Shown in pieces: positions 1 through 12,129 of a DNA stretch of 64,000 nt (the first letter of the stretch is position 1; each line of letters starts with the position of its first letter). Under the pieces are notes generated by a model. The model did no database searches. It was not told where the DNA came from and saw only the letters and a program-made list of their open reading frames with translations. A program made the translations under genes and the position numbers. Location: contig JAMXDE010000010.1 of assembly GCA_026770025.1 (NCBI GenBank), forward strand, positions 1,860,001 through 1,924,000, written 5' to 3'. This DNA comes from Craspedostauros australis. Its lineage: Eukaryota; Bacillariophyta; Bacillariophyceae; Mastogloiales; Achnanthaceae.

Positions 1-556
1 CTGATGGACACCTCTCTCTCTCTCTCTCTTTCTCTTGCTGGAGAGAGGCACAGGAGCAAAGATTGGACGATCTTGAGTGGTGCTCACCGCCTGTTGGAGG
101 CTGCAGAGTATGGCACGAGGTGGTACGAGCGTGTTATTCTCTTCGCAATTGCAACCGTTCGTCAGAGGCGATGTTCTGTGTTTCGGAGAGTGGTTGTTTG
201 TTCCGAGGCTGTCCTTGTCCTTGCGCGGCTTGGGCCTGTCGTCAGAGAAGAAAGAGTTGGTGGGATGTGTTGGCGCCGCCGAAAAACGTATGTTTCGTGA
301 CTCCAAATCACGGGAATGACTGTTCGTCATATCCACGACTAGCATTCATCGCTCAAACTTCCTCCCACAAAATGGAGAGGCAAACCAATGAAGGAGACAG
401 ACTCGCCCATCCATGCACTGCTGCAACATCGCTCTGCGGGTCAGGATAAACTCGTCCAAGCCATTTTACCCGATGATTACTATACAGCACGATACTCTCT
501 CTCTCTCTTTGCTCGTGGAGGGTGTTAAGTTGTGGAGTACTGCAAAGTGTACTAGT
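1..556. other. Non-coding flank with CT microsatellites
   Basis: I see no supportable gene here. There are two short pyrimidine microsatellites of CT dinucleotides, near 12-34 and 494-510. The stretch lies downstream of the HSP100 gene that ends at 557 on the minus strand, so its right end should hold that gene's 3' UTR. The open frames present lack domain features and overlap one another in several frames. Confidence 0.6.
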
Positions 557-3500
557 TTAACTTGTGGCTTCCGTTTCCAGCACACCGTTGTTGCCATTGA
601 GGATCGATTCCAACGATGAGCCGATGCCACCGCTGACCTTTTCCACCATCACCTCCAGAATTTCGTTGTCGCTAGATCGCTTGATCTGAATGCTGTATTG
701 GCGACCATCAGGGTCTGTGTCTGCGAATCCCACGCTAGCGGAGTCACCGGTCTTGAGAAAGCCTCTCACGATGGCATCGCTGATGGCATCCTCGAAGAAT
801 CGCTGCGCTGCCCGCCGCATGGGACGCGCACCGAACTGGGCCGCGTTGGAGCTACCCTCCTGCATGACCTTCTCCACCAGACTCGGCTCGATGGTCAGAG
901 CCATCTCCTGCTCATTTTCAGCGCGCTGCACGGTCTGCTGCAAGATCAGCGATGCGATGCTCTCCAGATCATCCTTGCCCAACGGCGAGAAGACCACGAT
1001 TTCGTCCATGCGATTCAGCAGCTCTGGTCTCATTTCCTGCTCCAGCTCCTCCTTCACGACCTCGGACAACATGGCGTACAGTGCATCGTTCTCCTCCATC
1101 GTCATTTCGTCCGTGCTGGAATTCGGCATGACCTTGGAGAGGTCCAAAATGCGCTTGCTGCCGACGTTGGATGTCATGACCAGGATGGTGTTTTTGAAGT
1201 TGACCGTGCGGCCTTTGCCGTCCGTGAGCATGCCATCCTCCATGATCTGGAGCAGGATGTTGAGGACGTCCTTGTGCGCCTTCTCCAACTCGTCCAGCAA
1301 GACCAGGGAATGCGGCGCTCGTCGGACGGCCTCGGTCAGCTGACCACCTTCGTCATATCCAATGTATCCGGGCGGTGGTCCTGTGAGGCGTGCCACGGAG
1401 TGCTTCTCCATGTACTCCGACATCTATAATGATAATTGTAGGTACGCAAGTGGGATGAATGCGATGTGCCATAAGCGAGAAGCATGAACAGCGATCGTGA
1501 GTCGAGATAAGATCATACAAGCGGAAATGACAGCAACTCCATGAAACACCATGCACTGGTCCCGAATGGCCGCGCGCCAACAAGCTGCATTGCTAGAGAG
1601 TGGTGTATGGTACACCCAACCAACCAACCAACGAATCCAACGAATCCAACAATCCACTCACGTCAATGCGAATCATATCCTTCTCCGATCCGAAATACGT
1701 TTCGGCCAACGTCTTGCACAGCTCCGTCTTGCCCGTTCCGGTGGGACCGCAGAACATGAAGGATGCGATGGGACGCGTGGGATCGCGCAATCCCGATCGT
1801 GCACGACGCACGGCACGGCTGACGGATTGCACAGCACGTCCTTGCCCCTTGACGCGCCTGGTGATGTCATCCTCCAGCACGACGAGACGATCCATCTCCG
1901 CATTCTCCAATTTTCCAATCGGGATATTGGCCCATTCACTGACGACTTGGGCGATTGTGTGCTCATCGACGACGGGGAGTTCGGTTTCCTCGTCGTCGTC
2001 GTTGTCAAAATCAGCGGCCATGTCATTGTTGAGGTCTTTGGCTGCGGCAGTCTCCAGATGCACGACGGCGCCAGCTTCGTCCATAAGATCGATGGCCTTA
2101 TCGGGAAGGAACCGATCGGAGATGTAGCGTTCGGAGAGTTTGGCAGCAGCCTCGAGACTGCTGGGCGTGTACTGAACACCATGGTGCTTGGAGTAGGTGG
2201 GCGACAGCGTTTCCAATATCTGCACCGTCTCATCCACGCTGGGTTCCTTGACCATGACAGGTTGCAAACGACGTTCCAACGCGGCGTCCTTCTCGATGTA
2301 CTTGCGGTACTCCGAGATGGTGGTAGCGCCAATGAGCTGCATCTGACCGCGCGCCAACGCCGGTTTGAGGAGATTGGCGGCATCCATGCCACCTTCGGCA
2401 GCACCGGCACCGACGAGGTTGTGAATTTCATCGATGAAGAGGATGGTGGGCGGCGCCTTGGGATTCGTGACTTCCTTCAGAATATCCTGCAGCCGCTCTT
2501 CGAACTCTCCGCGATACTTCGTACCGGCCACGAGCTGCGATAACTCCAGCGACACCAACCGCGTGCCGCGCAGCCGCTGTGGACACTTGGCAGGATCGAT
2601 GAGGATCTGCGCGATGCCTTCGGCGATGCTGGTCTTGCCCGTGCCGGGTTCGCCGATGAGCACGACGTTGTTCTTGCGGCGGCGTGTCAGGGTGCGGATG
2701 CAGTTGTAAATCTCCTTGTCGCGGCCTTGCACGGGATCGAGGAGGCCGTCTTGGGCCTGCAGCGTGAGATCGACGCCGCATTCATCGAGGGTCTTGGAGG
2801 AGGCCGTGGCGCCGGTACCACCCATGGCGGCGACCAATTCCTTCTTTTCCAATTCGGCGTCGTCCTGGTCCTTCATGTTGCTGAGGAGCGAGTTGCAGAT
2901 ATCGATGGCCTGGTACCGATCCGAGTCGAATCCGTCGAGCAGAATGATGGCACGCCAGGCATCGTTGGTCTTGGGATCCATGACGGCCGTGGCAGCATCG
3001 CTGTTGGACGACGGGTTGATGTCGTGGTCGTATTCCAGGATCGCCAAGAAGATGTGCATCGATTCGATCGTCACGGATCCCATGGTGTCCGCGAGCTCAC
3101 CGGAACGCTTCAGAGTCTGCTGCACCTCCTTTCCGAACGGAAGATCGTCGTCGGGATTTTGACGTTGAAAGATGGAAGACAATCCGCCACCGCTATTGGC
3201 CGACGCAGCGCTTTCGGCGTAGAGGACGGACAGCACCTGCTGGTACTTGCGCCATGTGATGCCGTACTGTGTGAGGGTGCGATCGAGGGGTTTGAAATTC
3301 TGCATGTCGACGATGCCGGCCAAGAGGCAGGGCAGCTCCACCTCGGAACGACCGTACTTGGAAGACTGCTTCTGCGCCGAGACGATGGAGCTTATGACCT
3401 CCTCGGACATGCGTTCGAAGACGTGGCGTCTTGTGATGGATGTGGCGTGCGTGCGTCGGAATGAAGATGGCGATGAGCGACTTGTGCTGCTGCTGCTGAT

Positions 3501-3734
3501 CGAGTTGATGGGATTAGGTGAAGAGATGAGCGATTGTGCAGTTGATGTCTGCGACGACCATCTCGTGTTGGCGACCGATGTGGAGGTGGATGGGATTGTG
3601 AAGGACTCCACCGTCATGATTCCACTCCCCGATGCTGTGAAGCCGTGTTGGTCAGCAGCATCATTGTGCATCCACAACGTGCGCTCGTTGGAGAGGCTCA
3701 AGATGAGCGTCGAGATGGCGATGGATCGCAACAT
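557..3734 (-). CDS. ClpC/ClpD-type HSP100 AAA+ chaperone (two exons)
   Basis: Two coding exons, 3734-1662 and 1423-557, are joined across a 238-nt GT-AG intron (donor GTGAGT, acceptor TATAG). The product is 979 aa. After a Ser/Thr-rich leader of about 100 residues comes a Clp N-domain (about 104-290). AAA module 1 has Walker [10 protein letters not shown] near 361 and Walker [10 protein letters not shown] near 432. AAA module 2 has GPTGTGKTE near 663, [11 protein letters not shown], the arginine-finger segment [10 protein letters not shown] and the sensor-2 motif GARPMRR. The linker between modules is only about 35 residues, so this is ClpC/ClpD-like and not ClpB, which has a long coiled coil there. 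Such proteins are ATP-driven unfoldases, usually in plastids in algae. The leader begins with a short hydrophobic run ([11 protein letters not shown]), compatible with a signal peptide but without a clear plastid cleavage motif. Oddity: no IGF/VGF-type ClpP-docking tripeptide follows MTSNVGS. Family call sure; organelle uncertain. Confidence 0.93.
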
Positions 3735-4714
3735 GGCTGCTCCCGCTGCACTTATGTGCTGTGTGCTCTGGAATGAATGATGGATGGTCTGCTCTGCACC
3801 TTTTTGTGAATGCTGAAGTGGAATCGCGTTGCTCCCTGGCGCTCTCCAGCTATTGTATGATCCACTCTGTTGCTGATCAACGGTTCCTCCTACTGTTCCT
3901 GCTACTGTTCCTGCCTCTGCTTCTTGATGGCAAACACCTGCTGAAGGTGATTGTGTGACACGACCCTTCCTCGTTGCCTCTTGGTATCTGAACTGACGTC
4001 AACTGATGCCAAAGGATTGATTGAACAATGAACAAGGAACAGCGTGGATGCTGGTTTGGCCTAGCGGTGATGACACTCTTCAACCTCTTGCACGAAGTGA
4101 TGGTGATGATGGATGATGCGGATACGATGGATCTGCGAATGCCTCTCTTGTGCGACAATCATCGTCATCATCGTCAGCAGTGGTATCACGATCGCATGGA
4201 CATTGTTCCGCGAAACCGCGGCCACAAATCACGTTTCCGTCAAAGATCCTTTTCGCCACTTCTCCATCTTGACTCAGCCGCATGCGAACGGTTCATGAGA
4301 AAAATGACGACCAATCCAGAAACTGCGACTCATGTGACCAACATGATGACGTCATGTTGGATGAAACATGGAATGTGGAATTCAGAATGTCATTCACCGT
4401 GCAAGTACGACATTCGATACCCAAAGCTCCCAACTCACGCAAGAACCAAAAGGATCACACACCCATCACGCCGTGGTGATGTGACGATGACACCAACACC
4501 GCCACAATGATGGATCCGTCGAGAACGAGTGCGGCAACGCACGACCGTCCCTTCACACAAAAGAAGGAAGGCCTGCATCACATGCGTCATTGCCACACGA
4601 CCTACCCGCACGAGTGTCATATTCGAAGGAAGAGAACATCGTTTGGAACCTCGCACTCGGTCGTATTATATAATACAGCATACTATTCTATTATATAATA
4701 TTATACTTGACAAG
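3735..4714. promoter_or_regulatory. Bidirectional intergenic region between HSP100 and ABC1 genes
   Basis: This 980-bp gap separates the starts of two divergent genes, so it should hold both promoters and 5' UTRs. The clearest element is the AT-rich block at about 4664-4712, containing two TTATATAAT-like TATA candidates, immediately upstream of the ATG at 4715. No convincing gene was seen; the small open frames here have no recognisable domains. The promoter role is inferred from position and composition only. Confidence 0.5.
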
Positions 4715-6859
4715 ATGATGTCCGCTGCGAGCCGATCGCTGATGAAGGCTAGGATGCCACCATCGCAATCATTGGCGATGATGCAAGGCACTGTGCAACG
4801 TTACTCGACCACGATCGGGCATGGCTACTCCAACGGCCTTCTGTCCGCCCACAACGCGCATCACACCAAGTACCTGCAGAATCTGAGGCGATGGCACCGC
4901 AACTTCTGGAGGTTGTACGCGCGCCGCATGCTCGATCTCATGGCCATCTCGGCATCGGCCATGGCGTTGCGTCAAAAGGCCAGCAAGCTCGAGGCGGTGG
5001 CGCAGCCCAAGCGATGGCAGAATTGGGAACGCGCCGATTGGGAGGAGACGGCGTTGGCCTCGGTGGGTGCGTCGTCCTTCCAGCGATGGTGGATGGCGAC
5101 GCAGCGCGTCATCACCCTGGGAGCGTTGGTGTCGCCGTTGGCCATCCTCGTGCCGCTTTCCTACGTGTCGGATCGCGCCAAGGATGGGGCCTGGGCCTAC
5201 GCGCTGTGGGGCATCGAGCATGCTGGTCCCACGTGGATCAAGCTCATGCAATGGGCCACGACGCGTCAGGATCTCTTCTCTCCCGACTTCTGTCAGTACT
5301 TCGGCAAGCTGCGCGACAACACGACGGGACACTCCTGGCAGGAGACGAAGCGCATTCTGCAGGAGGAGCTCATTGGGACGGAGTCGGGCGCCACCGTCGA
5401 TAAGAACGGACGTCCTCCCGTCATGAATGAGAAGTTGACTTCCGATCCCAACAGTCCGTTCTACAAGAAACCTGGCAGCAGCTTCAAGCGCAACAAAACG
5501 GATGGCAGCGGCATGGCGGCACCTTCGTCGTGGGAGGATCTCGTCCGACTCGATCCGAAACCGATTGGAAGCGGCTGCATCGCCCAGGTCTATCAGGGAG
5601 AGCTGCTGCACCCAACACCGCACTTCCCAGCCAACACGAAGATCGCCGTCAAGGTGCAGCACCCTGGCATTTGGCACAAAGTCTGCGTCGATTTCTACGT
5701 CCTCGGAAAGATGGCCAAATTCTTGGAATCCATACCCTACCTCAACCTCCGCATGCTCAGTCTCTGTGACACCATCCGCCAGTTCCGCGACATCATGATC
5801 CCGCAGCTCGATCTCACCTTGGAGGCCGACCATCTCAACCGTTTCAACGCGGACTTTTCCAACATGCCCAGCATCGACTTCCCCAAACCGCTCACCGAAC
5901 TCACCACGACCCAGGTCCTCGTCGAGACCTTCATTGAAGGCACACCAATCATGGACTACGTCGATGCCAGCGAACCAGAACGCATACAGCTGGCGCATTT
6001 GGGATTGGAGTCGACGCTCAAGATGATCTTCTTGCACGATTTTGTTCATGGAGATTTGCATCCAGGTAAGTGATTGCGTTGGTGAAAGTGTGGCAGAATG
6101 GCAGTGATCATAATCGTCGATTTGCAGTGCAGAAGAAAGCATGATTGTCCTAATGCATTCCTCTTTTTGCATCATCTCACCCTTTGCTCGCACATCCCTG
6201 TTGATGAATTTCACATTCTTTCGACGACCAATTCATACCAAACCAACCAAACAACAACAAATATTGACATTGGCAATGCCTCTGACACCGACCCCAACAC
6301 AGGTAACATTCTCATCAGTGGCACATACCCAAAGCTGAAGCTCAACCTGCTCGATTGCGGATTGGTGTTGGAGATGGGACCCTCGCAGCACGTCAACCTC
6401 GTCAAGGTTTTGGGTGCATTCACGCGGCGAAACGGACGGCTCGCAGGAGAACTCATGATAGACATGAAGGCGCAGCAACGACACCATCAGGCCTTGGTCG
6501 ACGGTGCCGGCAACACGCTCATGGGCGGACCCAACGAGGCCCAGCTCGCGGCCGAACAGCTCGCGATCCGCCAGAAAGCCGAAAGGGACGTGCAGGCCTT
6601 CATCGACGGCATCGAATACATTTGCGTCAAAGACGAAGGGCAGAATTTCATTGAGAACGTGGGCGATTACATCACGGATATTTGCACCTTGGCATGCCGG
6701 CATCACGTCAAACTGGAGCCTGCCTTCATCAATGCCGCGTTGGCCGTGGAGATCATGGAAGGCGTGGCCGCGGCGTTGCATCCCGAGCTACGGGTGCAGC
6801 AGGTCGCCTTGCCCTTGGTGATCCAAGCCGAGCTCATGCATCGCATGGGATTGCATTGA
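4715..6859 (+). CDS. ABC1/COQ8-family atypical kinase, ADCK2-like, mitochondrial (two exons)
   Basis: Exons 4715-6065 and 6303-6859 are joined across a 237-nt intron (donor GTAAGT, acceptor CACAG), giving 635 aa. The splice completes the catalytic motif HGDLHPGN (445-452), the UbiB/ABC1 signature. The start at 4715 was chosen because it gives a basic, Ser-rich mitochondrial-type pre-sequence (MMSAASRSLMKAR) and follows an AT-rich promoter; the frame is open further upstream. A hydrophobic segment lies near 131-152. The nucleotide-binding loop reads PIGSGCIAQVYQG and the lysine segment KIAVKVQHPG. The metal-binding motif is LLDCGL, in place of DFG. At 176-179 the family KxGQ motif reads KLMQ. 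ABC1 proteins support ubiquinone biosynthesis or mitochondrial lipid homeostasis; ADCK2 type is inferred from the GSGCIAQVY loop. Substrate unknown. Confidence 0.93.
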
Positions 6860-7157
6860 TTTGGTATGGAGTACGCACTAGTCGAGTCTTGCATACGTAC
6901 CACATCAAAAAGGATATGAACAAAACGCAACGACCACCACATCCCGCGTGTTTTTTTCTGTAAAGCACCAATAACACCTTCCGTTTAGTGAATTAATGGT
7001 TGGACACGCATACTGCTCAGCATTAGTGGAGTAGATACAACTGCACGTGCCATGTTTCTTGTTTGTACCATGCGCTCATGAGGGTACGTAAGAGTGGGCA
7101 TCCTCTCCAGTCCACGAAATAGAGCAAAACGCAAAACCAGGTTCATTGCGTGGCGTG

Positions 7158-8680
7158 TCAACAACCACCACTCGGGAGCTTGTCGCGGAGCGCGCAGATG
7201 GTCGCCTTGCACTGTTCGCCATTCGGATGCGCGCCAAAACATGAAGCTGCAGGAAGGAGAATGCGGAGCATGACGTGAAAGAGTGCGCATTTTGGTGGCA
7301 GCGAGGAGAGCACGTGTCGCATGGTGAGTATGAGAACAGCAATGGAAAGGATTTTGTTGTCCTCTTTCGGTGCAGGCAAATGCGCAAGCAAGAGCACAGC
7401 CGCCGACACACCGCAGTGCATCATCGTCGTATTCTCTGCAGTGGATTATTCACATCGTCCGAGTACTTACGTTCATGCAACGATGGAAAGATGGCCTTGA
7501 GTTCTGGACAGATGTTGAGCACGTGGTCCCGTATCGTCCAATTCAAGGACGCCAGCGTTCCGGATAGCACCAAAGGTAGCTCCACCAGATCAGGCTTTTC
7601 CGAAGTCCCCAGCTGATCCGAAGTCACGTACTGGATGCCACCAAATGCTCGGGTGACCTCCGGTGTTGCCAATCGGTACAGCCGCTCCTGTGCGCCTGCC
7701 TGATTCTTTTGATACATATGCTGCAAAAAGTACTTCCAATCCACGTCATCCGATTTCTCCGGCGGGAATTCATCAATGATGGAGAGCATGGCAGATCTGT
7801 GGCGGAAGGAGTGCGTGCCACCATCGCCGCCGACGCCATTGTACCGCCCCCGATTCGGCACGCCCACGAAGTCGTACTGCGTGTAGACATCCCAATCGTA
7901 GCTCTCCGATCGATGGTTGGAGCATACGGCGCCGTTTCCGCCAAAGACGAAGACGTTCTCGGCGGCGACGGAGTTCCAGAACCACCTCGATTTCAACACC
8001 TCCTTGGGCTTCGTTCTGCGGGCTGTCATGTTCTGAGGCAACGGCGTGACGATGATGGGTATCCGGCTCGTTGTGATCGTTTGATTCGCGCTCTGGTGTT
8101 GCATGGCAGGTCCCAGCATGCGTCTCAATGCAGGGTGGAAGCGCAGCACATCTTTCTCGAGCCATCCCTGATTGACGAAGACCTGCAACGCCCAGCCATC
8201 GGGGAGATTGTTCATGGCGTTGTTGAGCATGATGACGTATCGTCTGTGAAACCACTTTGGATTGCGCAGGAACAGGGTCACCGCAACACCTTTGATCATG
8301 CCGGGTTGTTGGATGCTACCAATGTTGCTGCTGTCATGGCCGTTGAATGAGGATACTGCTGGAGGTAGAGGATGTTGGCGAGGGCTGTCTTCGGAACCGC
8401 TCCCGTCCTTCATGGAGTTATTCATCTTTGTCGCTTGAGCAGCATCGAGATGTTGGAATTGCGCCGCTCTCAACGTATTGATTGTGGCAGCGTGGATCGG
8501 GTTGAGTTCATGGTTCGATTGCTGCGTCCTCATGATCAGCGATACGATGATGATCCACTGCACGAGAACGATCCCCACCAGAAACATCGCGATCTTCCTC
8601 CAGAACGATGCTCCCGTGCTGCTGCCGCTGCTGATGATGCCGCCAGCATGTGTCGGTTGCCCGATCTTCTTCAACGCCAT
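7158..8680 (-). CDS. DUF5672 glycosyltransferase-like type II membrane protein (two exons)
   Basis: Exon 1 is 8680-7471 and exon 2 is 7246-7158, separated by a 224-nt intron (donor GTAAGT, acceptor CTGCAG); the product is 432 aa. I chose this acceptor because it continues the tail as CFGAHPNGEQCK, with conserved-looking cysteines. An acceptor about 180 nt earlier in transcription would leave only a five-residue tail. A single transmembrane segment near residues 28-47 follows a short basic N-terminus, the topology of Golgi type II enzymes. The lumenal part has N-glycosylation sequons and the DUF5672-like stretches YDFVGVP, GGDGGTHSFR and FGGIQYVTSDQLGTSEKP. The family is considered glycosyltransferase-like; no activity can be assigned here. 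It converges on the upstream plus-strand ABC1 gene, with about 300 bp between stop codons. Confidence 0.85.
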
Positions 8681-9137
8681 GATCCTGTCTGCCTGTTGCT
8701 ATTCCACTGAGCAAACAAAAATGGATGAGTGTCGATCTATAATATTTTCAGGCACTGTGCCCGTGCATGTGACGATTTTCTGGAAAGTTGTGGAGTATGC
8801 ATGCATACATACACACATACATGAACGTAAACGTGTTGGTATCGTCTCTGTGAGAGGTGTTTGGCTTGGAGCTGCCTCTGGTCATTGTTTCTGGCGTTTT
8901 GATTTGCGTGGTTTCTCACCAAGGGAACAAGAAAATGGGAGCGGTCGAACATCCGCCAATGTTCGATTATTGTCCGATACAACATACATGGTCCGTTATC
9001 ACAGTAAGAACACAGATGGAGTTACTGTAAATGGTATATTCTAACTATATCAAGTATACCATGTTCACCGAACCAAGGTGTTGTCCAACTTTACGCATCT
9101 GGAGATGCAGTGTGACAAGGCGCAGCAGCCGCCGTGA
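8681..9137. other. Intergenic spacer with start of the duplicated unit
   Basis: There is no gene here. The DUF5672 promoter should lie at the left. From about 8931 the sequence is colinear with 12940 onward, so the 3' flank of the peroxidase gene belongs to the tandem duplication described below. Left of about 8925 the match to the other copy is lost. Confidence 0.6.
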
Positions 9138-10815
9138 TCAAGCAAATAGAAGGAGATACCCAATCGATTGAGCGGCTACAACAGCGCTCAGCTGGACCAC
9201 TGGCGATGCGGATGGAGGGGCGGTTGCGTTTCCAGAAGGTAAACCGACCTCCAGCAATTCGGTTGTATTGATACCGTTGTTCACCATCTTTTCGAACACG
9301 TTGCGGAAGTCCTCCAACCACAGAGCTCCGTTGCTCGCGTATTCGGCAAGCTTGGCACTGGTGCTCGCGCTGGAGCAGTTAGAAGTGCCGAGGTTTGCGT
9401 TGGTGCCGGCGAAGTTGCAGGTCACGAAGCCATCGGCATCCATGGACCCAGCGAAGTCGTACGCCAGTGCAAGATCGGCATTGAGGAAGAAGTCGTCATC
9501 GCCTCCACCGTTACGTTCCCAGATGGCATTGCCATTGGCAGCAACTTCGATGTCAAAGTTGCTGTCGAGTACACGGCGCAGGAATTCATTGTCCAATGTT
9601 AATTTATCCTCCACCCATACACCGTCCACCAAACCGGAGTTTTCCTCGTTGAGCTCTCCGCTGCGTTGATGGTCGAATGGATAGATGAAAGCATGGGCGC
9701 ACATGTACATGCACACAGTGTTGAATTGAGAGATGATGAGAGCACACTGGTGAGCGAGGTTGTTTGCGCTTGCATACTGTGTATCTCATTCGACAATTGC
9801 AACCACAGCCGCAGCCGCAGCACACCCTCACGCGAAGGCAGCACCTCAAACTTACAGCGTATGTGCGCCCATGATTGCGACAGTCTCGTCAGCGTCGAAG
9901 TTGAAGTGCTGTCGGAAGTATTCGAGCAGTTGTTCGGTGGTGAGGTTCACTCCTGGCAGCTCTCGTTCTGGACCGGCTGTCTCGCTGAAGCCAGCAGTGT
10001 CGCATGTCGGTCGACCGTACACCTCGAAACGGTAGTCGAACTTGGTTCTGGGTTGCATCGTTTCCGCGGCCGTCATCCCAGCCACCGCCCACACATCGGT
10101 ACGGGTGAGGTATTGAGAATACTTTGTCACAAATGGGCGGAGAGCCTCGATTGGGGCTAGCAATCCATTGTTGTCTTGGTTGTTTAGGTTGATGCACCCG
10201 TCACACATGTCGACGCAGTCATGGAAGATGAGACGGACCAGCTGCGGTCCAAGACGCTCGCTGCTTCGGACCATCTTACCGACTTCGTATCGAAGCGAGT
10301 CGACTGCATCCCTTGGAGCGTCGAAGTCCAGCGGGGTGCCATCGTCGCCAGTGGCTCGGCTGGATGCATCGCCCTCAGTGCTCTGGGAATCAAAACTTCC
10401 ACGTCTTCCACCACGATGCAAGGCACGGCCACCATGAACGGATCCGTCGTTCACATGCATGGCATCGCCTGTGCACGGTGCGGCAGCATCCGTGTCATGA
10501 GGGTTGTCGCCGCCTGCGGTGTATCCGAGGTATGGGCATGCGTGTGCGACGGCAACGGTTGCGAGGAAAGTTGCGAGGCTGATCTTCATCTTGGATTTAG
10601 GTAGTTTGTGTGCGTGTTTGCTTTGCTTTTGCTTTGCTTTTGCTTTTGCTTTGGATGTTTGTTTGCCTGTGTGCTCGTTGGTTTGATTCGCTTTTGATTT
10701 TGCCGGTGATTGGTTTTGTGAGATGAGACTGCCCCCATCGGTACCAATCAGTGTCCCGCACAAGATGATGGGCCGCATGCTGACGTCTTGTGCACGATCC
10801 GTGTAGTCACTTATG
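8931..10815. repeat. Tandem duplication unit, copy A
   Basis: This segment matches 12940-14815. The offset is a constant 4009 bp from the 3' flank through both exons and the intron to the start codon. Upstream of the gene the spacing shifts because a CTTTTG-type microsatellite near 10620-10660 is longer here. The duplicated unit holds one complete peroxidase gene with about 200 bp of 3' flank and about 225 bp of 5' flank. Endpoints were placed by eye and are accurate to roughly 10-20 bp. Confidence 0.85.
9138..10589 (-). CDS. Secreted plant-type heme peroxidase, copy A (two exons)
   Basis: Exons 10589-9856 and 9660-9138 are joined across a 195-nt intron (donor GTAAGT, acceptor CGCAG), giving 418 aa. 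The splice joins GAHTL to GELNEENSG, as expected after the proximal histidine. Residues 1-17 form a signal peptide (MKISLATFLATVAVAHA). The distal motif RLIFHDC gives Arg119 and His123, and IMGAHTL gives the proximal heme ligand His243. A cysteine cluster (CVDMCDGC) follows the distal His. The C-terminus ends in a hydrophobic tail after a Ser/Pro spacer, suggesting a GPI anchor or membrane tether. Such enzymes reduce peroxide with an organic co-substrate at the cell surface; the substrate is unknown. A paralogue of about 95% identity sits 4009 bp downstream on the map, with intron and coding lengths identical. Confidence 0.93.
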
Positions 10816-12129
10816 TATGCACTCAAGCACATAACGCCCTGTTGCCGATAAACCCTTAAGTGGTCATAGATAGACGTTAATAGCGTTAAATTTGTTATTA
10901 GTGTATCCCTTTACGACCGGAGCTTAACGCCCATATTATGGGCGATATAACGACACTAGTTGTTTTTTGAACGAATTTTCCCTACCAGGGCCTACGTGAA
11001 AACTAAGTCTGTACCCCTCACAACTAGTGTTGTCGTGGGAAACTACTGAATTCTTGTTTGTGTCTATTTCACTTCTTTCCATGGTATATATCCCAATGAT
11101 CCCTACAGATATAGACTCGGCAGAAGCTACACATCCTGGTAACCCGTTTAGGTTTGGTTCCCTCCTTGCCAGAAAGTCGTGCATTTGTGTCGGAATGTGT
11201 GTACTCGGATGTGTATGCATCAGTCACACTTGCTTGCCGTCGGGAATATTTGTTGGCGCAATCATGACCCAAAACTGGTGATGTCACAACGATCCAACCA
11301 CGATACCACGAAGATACTGCGATACTAAAATGCCAGGATACCGCGATACCAGCAGATACCACAGTATCCATCACATGCGACGATACCTGAAGGCCTTACC
11401 TACCAGGTCTACAGAGAATGAAATATGTTTTAAATAATCCAACAGATTCCATCAATCATCAGATTCAACAAAACCTGAGAATGGAACAACGACGAGACAA
11501 TGAGAGAATTGCGACAAGGTCAACAACAACCAAGACAACATCAACGCGCAACAAGGAGACCAATGTGCATGGGAGGTGCAAGAGGATTGCACCAGCAACG
11601 ACCGTGGAGAGGAGATGGATCAAGAGAGCATCTTGATCATCTCATTCCCCACGCACGCTCATCAACAATCAGAAATGACTACAGTAACAAGTAACAGAAA
11701 CACTTTCGACAAAGAGTGTGACTACTACCGATTCTCCGTGCGCGGAACCTTCCAACAGAGAGCATCAGAGATTTGGTCTGGCCACCACCCGGAAAAGCAT
11801 GAGACGTCAATATTTGAAATGATCTACTTCCCAACTAAACCTGAAGCGACACCAACATCGACGACCTCAAGCATCATCAATGGAATGCGGAATCGACAGT
11901 GCCATGGAGTGGTGACAAGTGACATCGACACAAGAGGCGTCATCGCTACATCATGGGTCATCTCCACGTCAGAACAAGATTGCAAAGATGCATGACCAAG
12001 AGCTGTCCTTCAACACAGCAACATGAGATACAACACAAGAAAGGTAACATAGATTCAGAAGTCACTCTACCCAATCAGTGTCTTTACTACACCAGCTCAT
12101 CGCCATCTTCCTGAAAGACTTGATCTCTC
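10816..12129. other. AT-rich inter-duplicate spacer, probable decayed element DNA
   Basis: This stretch has no match in the second copy of the duplication. It is more AT-rich than its neighbours around 10840-11110 and contains a stem-loop at 10928-10944 (arms CGCCCAT and ATGGGCG). A cluster of GATAC repeats lies near 11299-11390. Short open frames rich in Gln, Arg and Thr (about 11418-11995) could be eroded retrotransposon coding sequence, given the copia fragment that follows, but I cannot recognise a domain. No host gene is supported. Confidence 0.4.
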
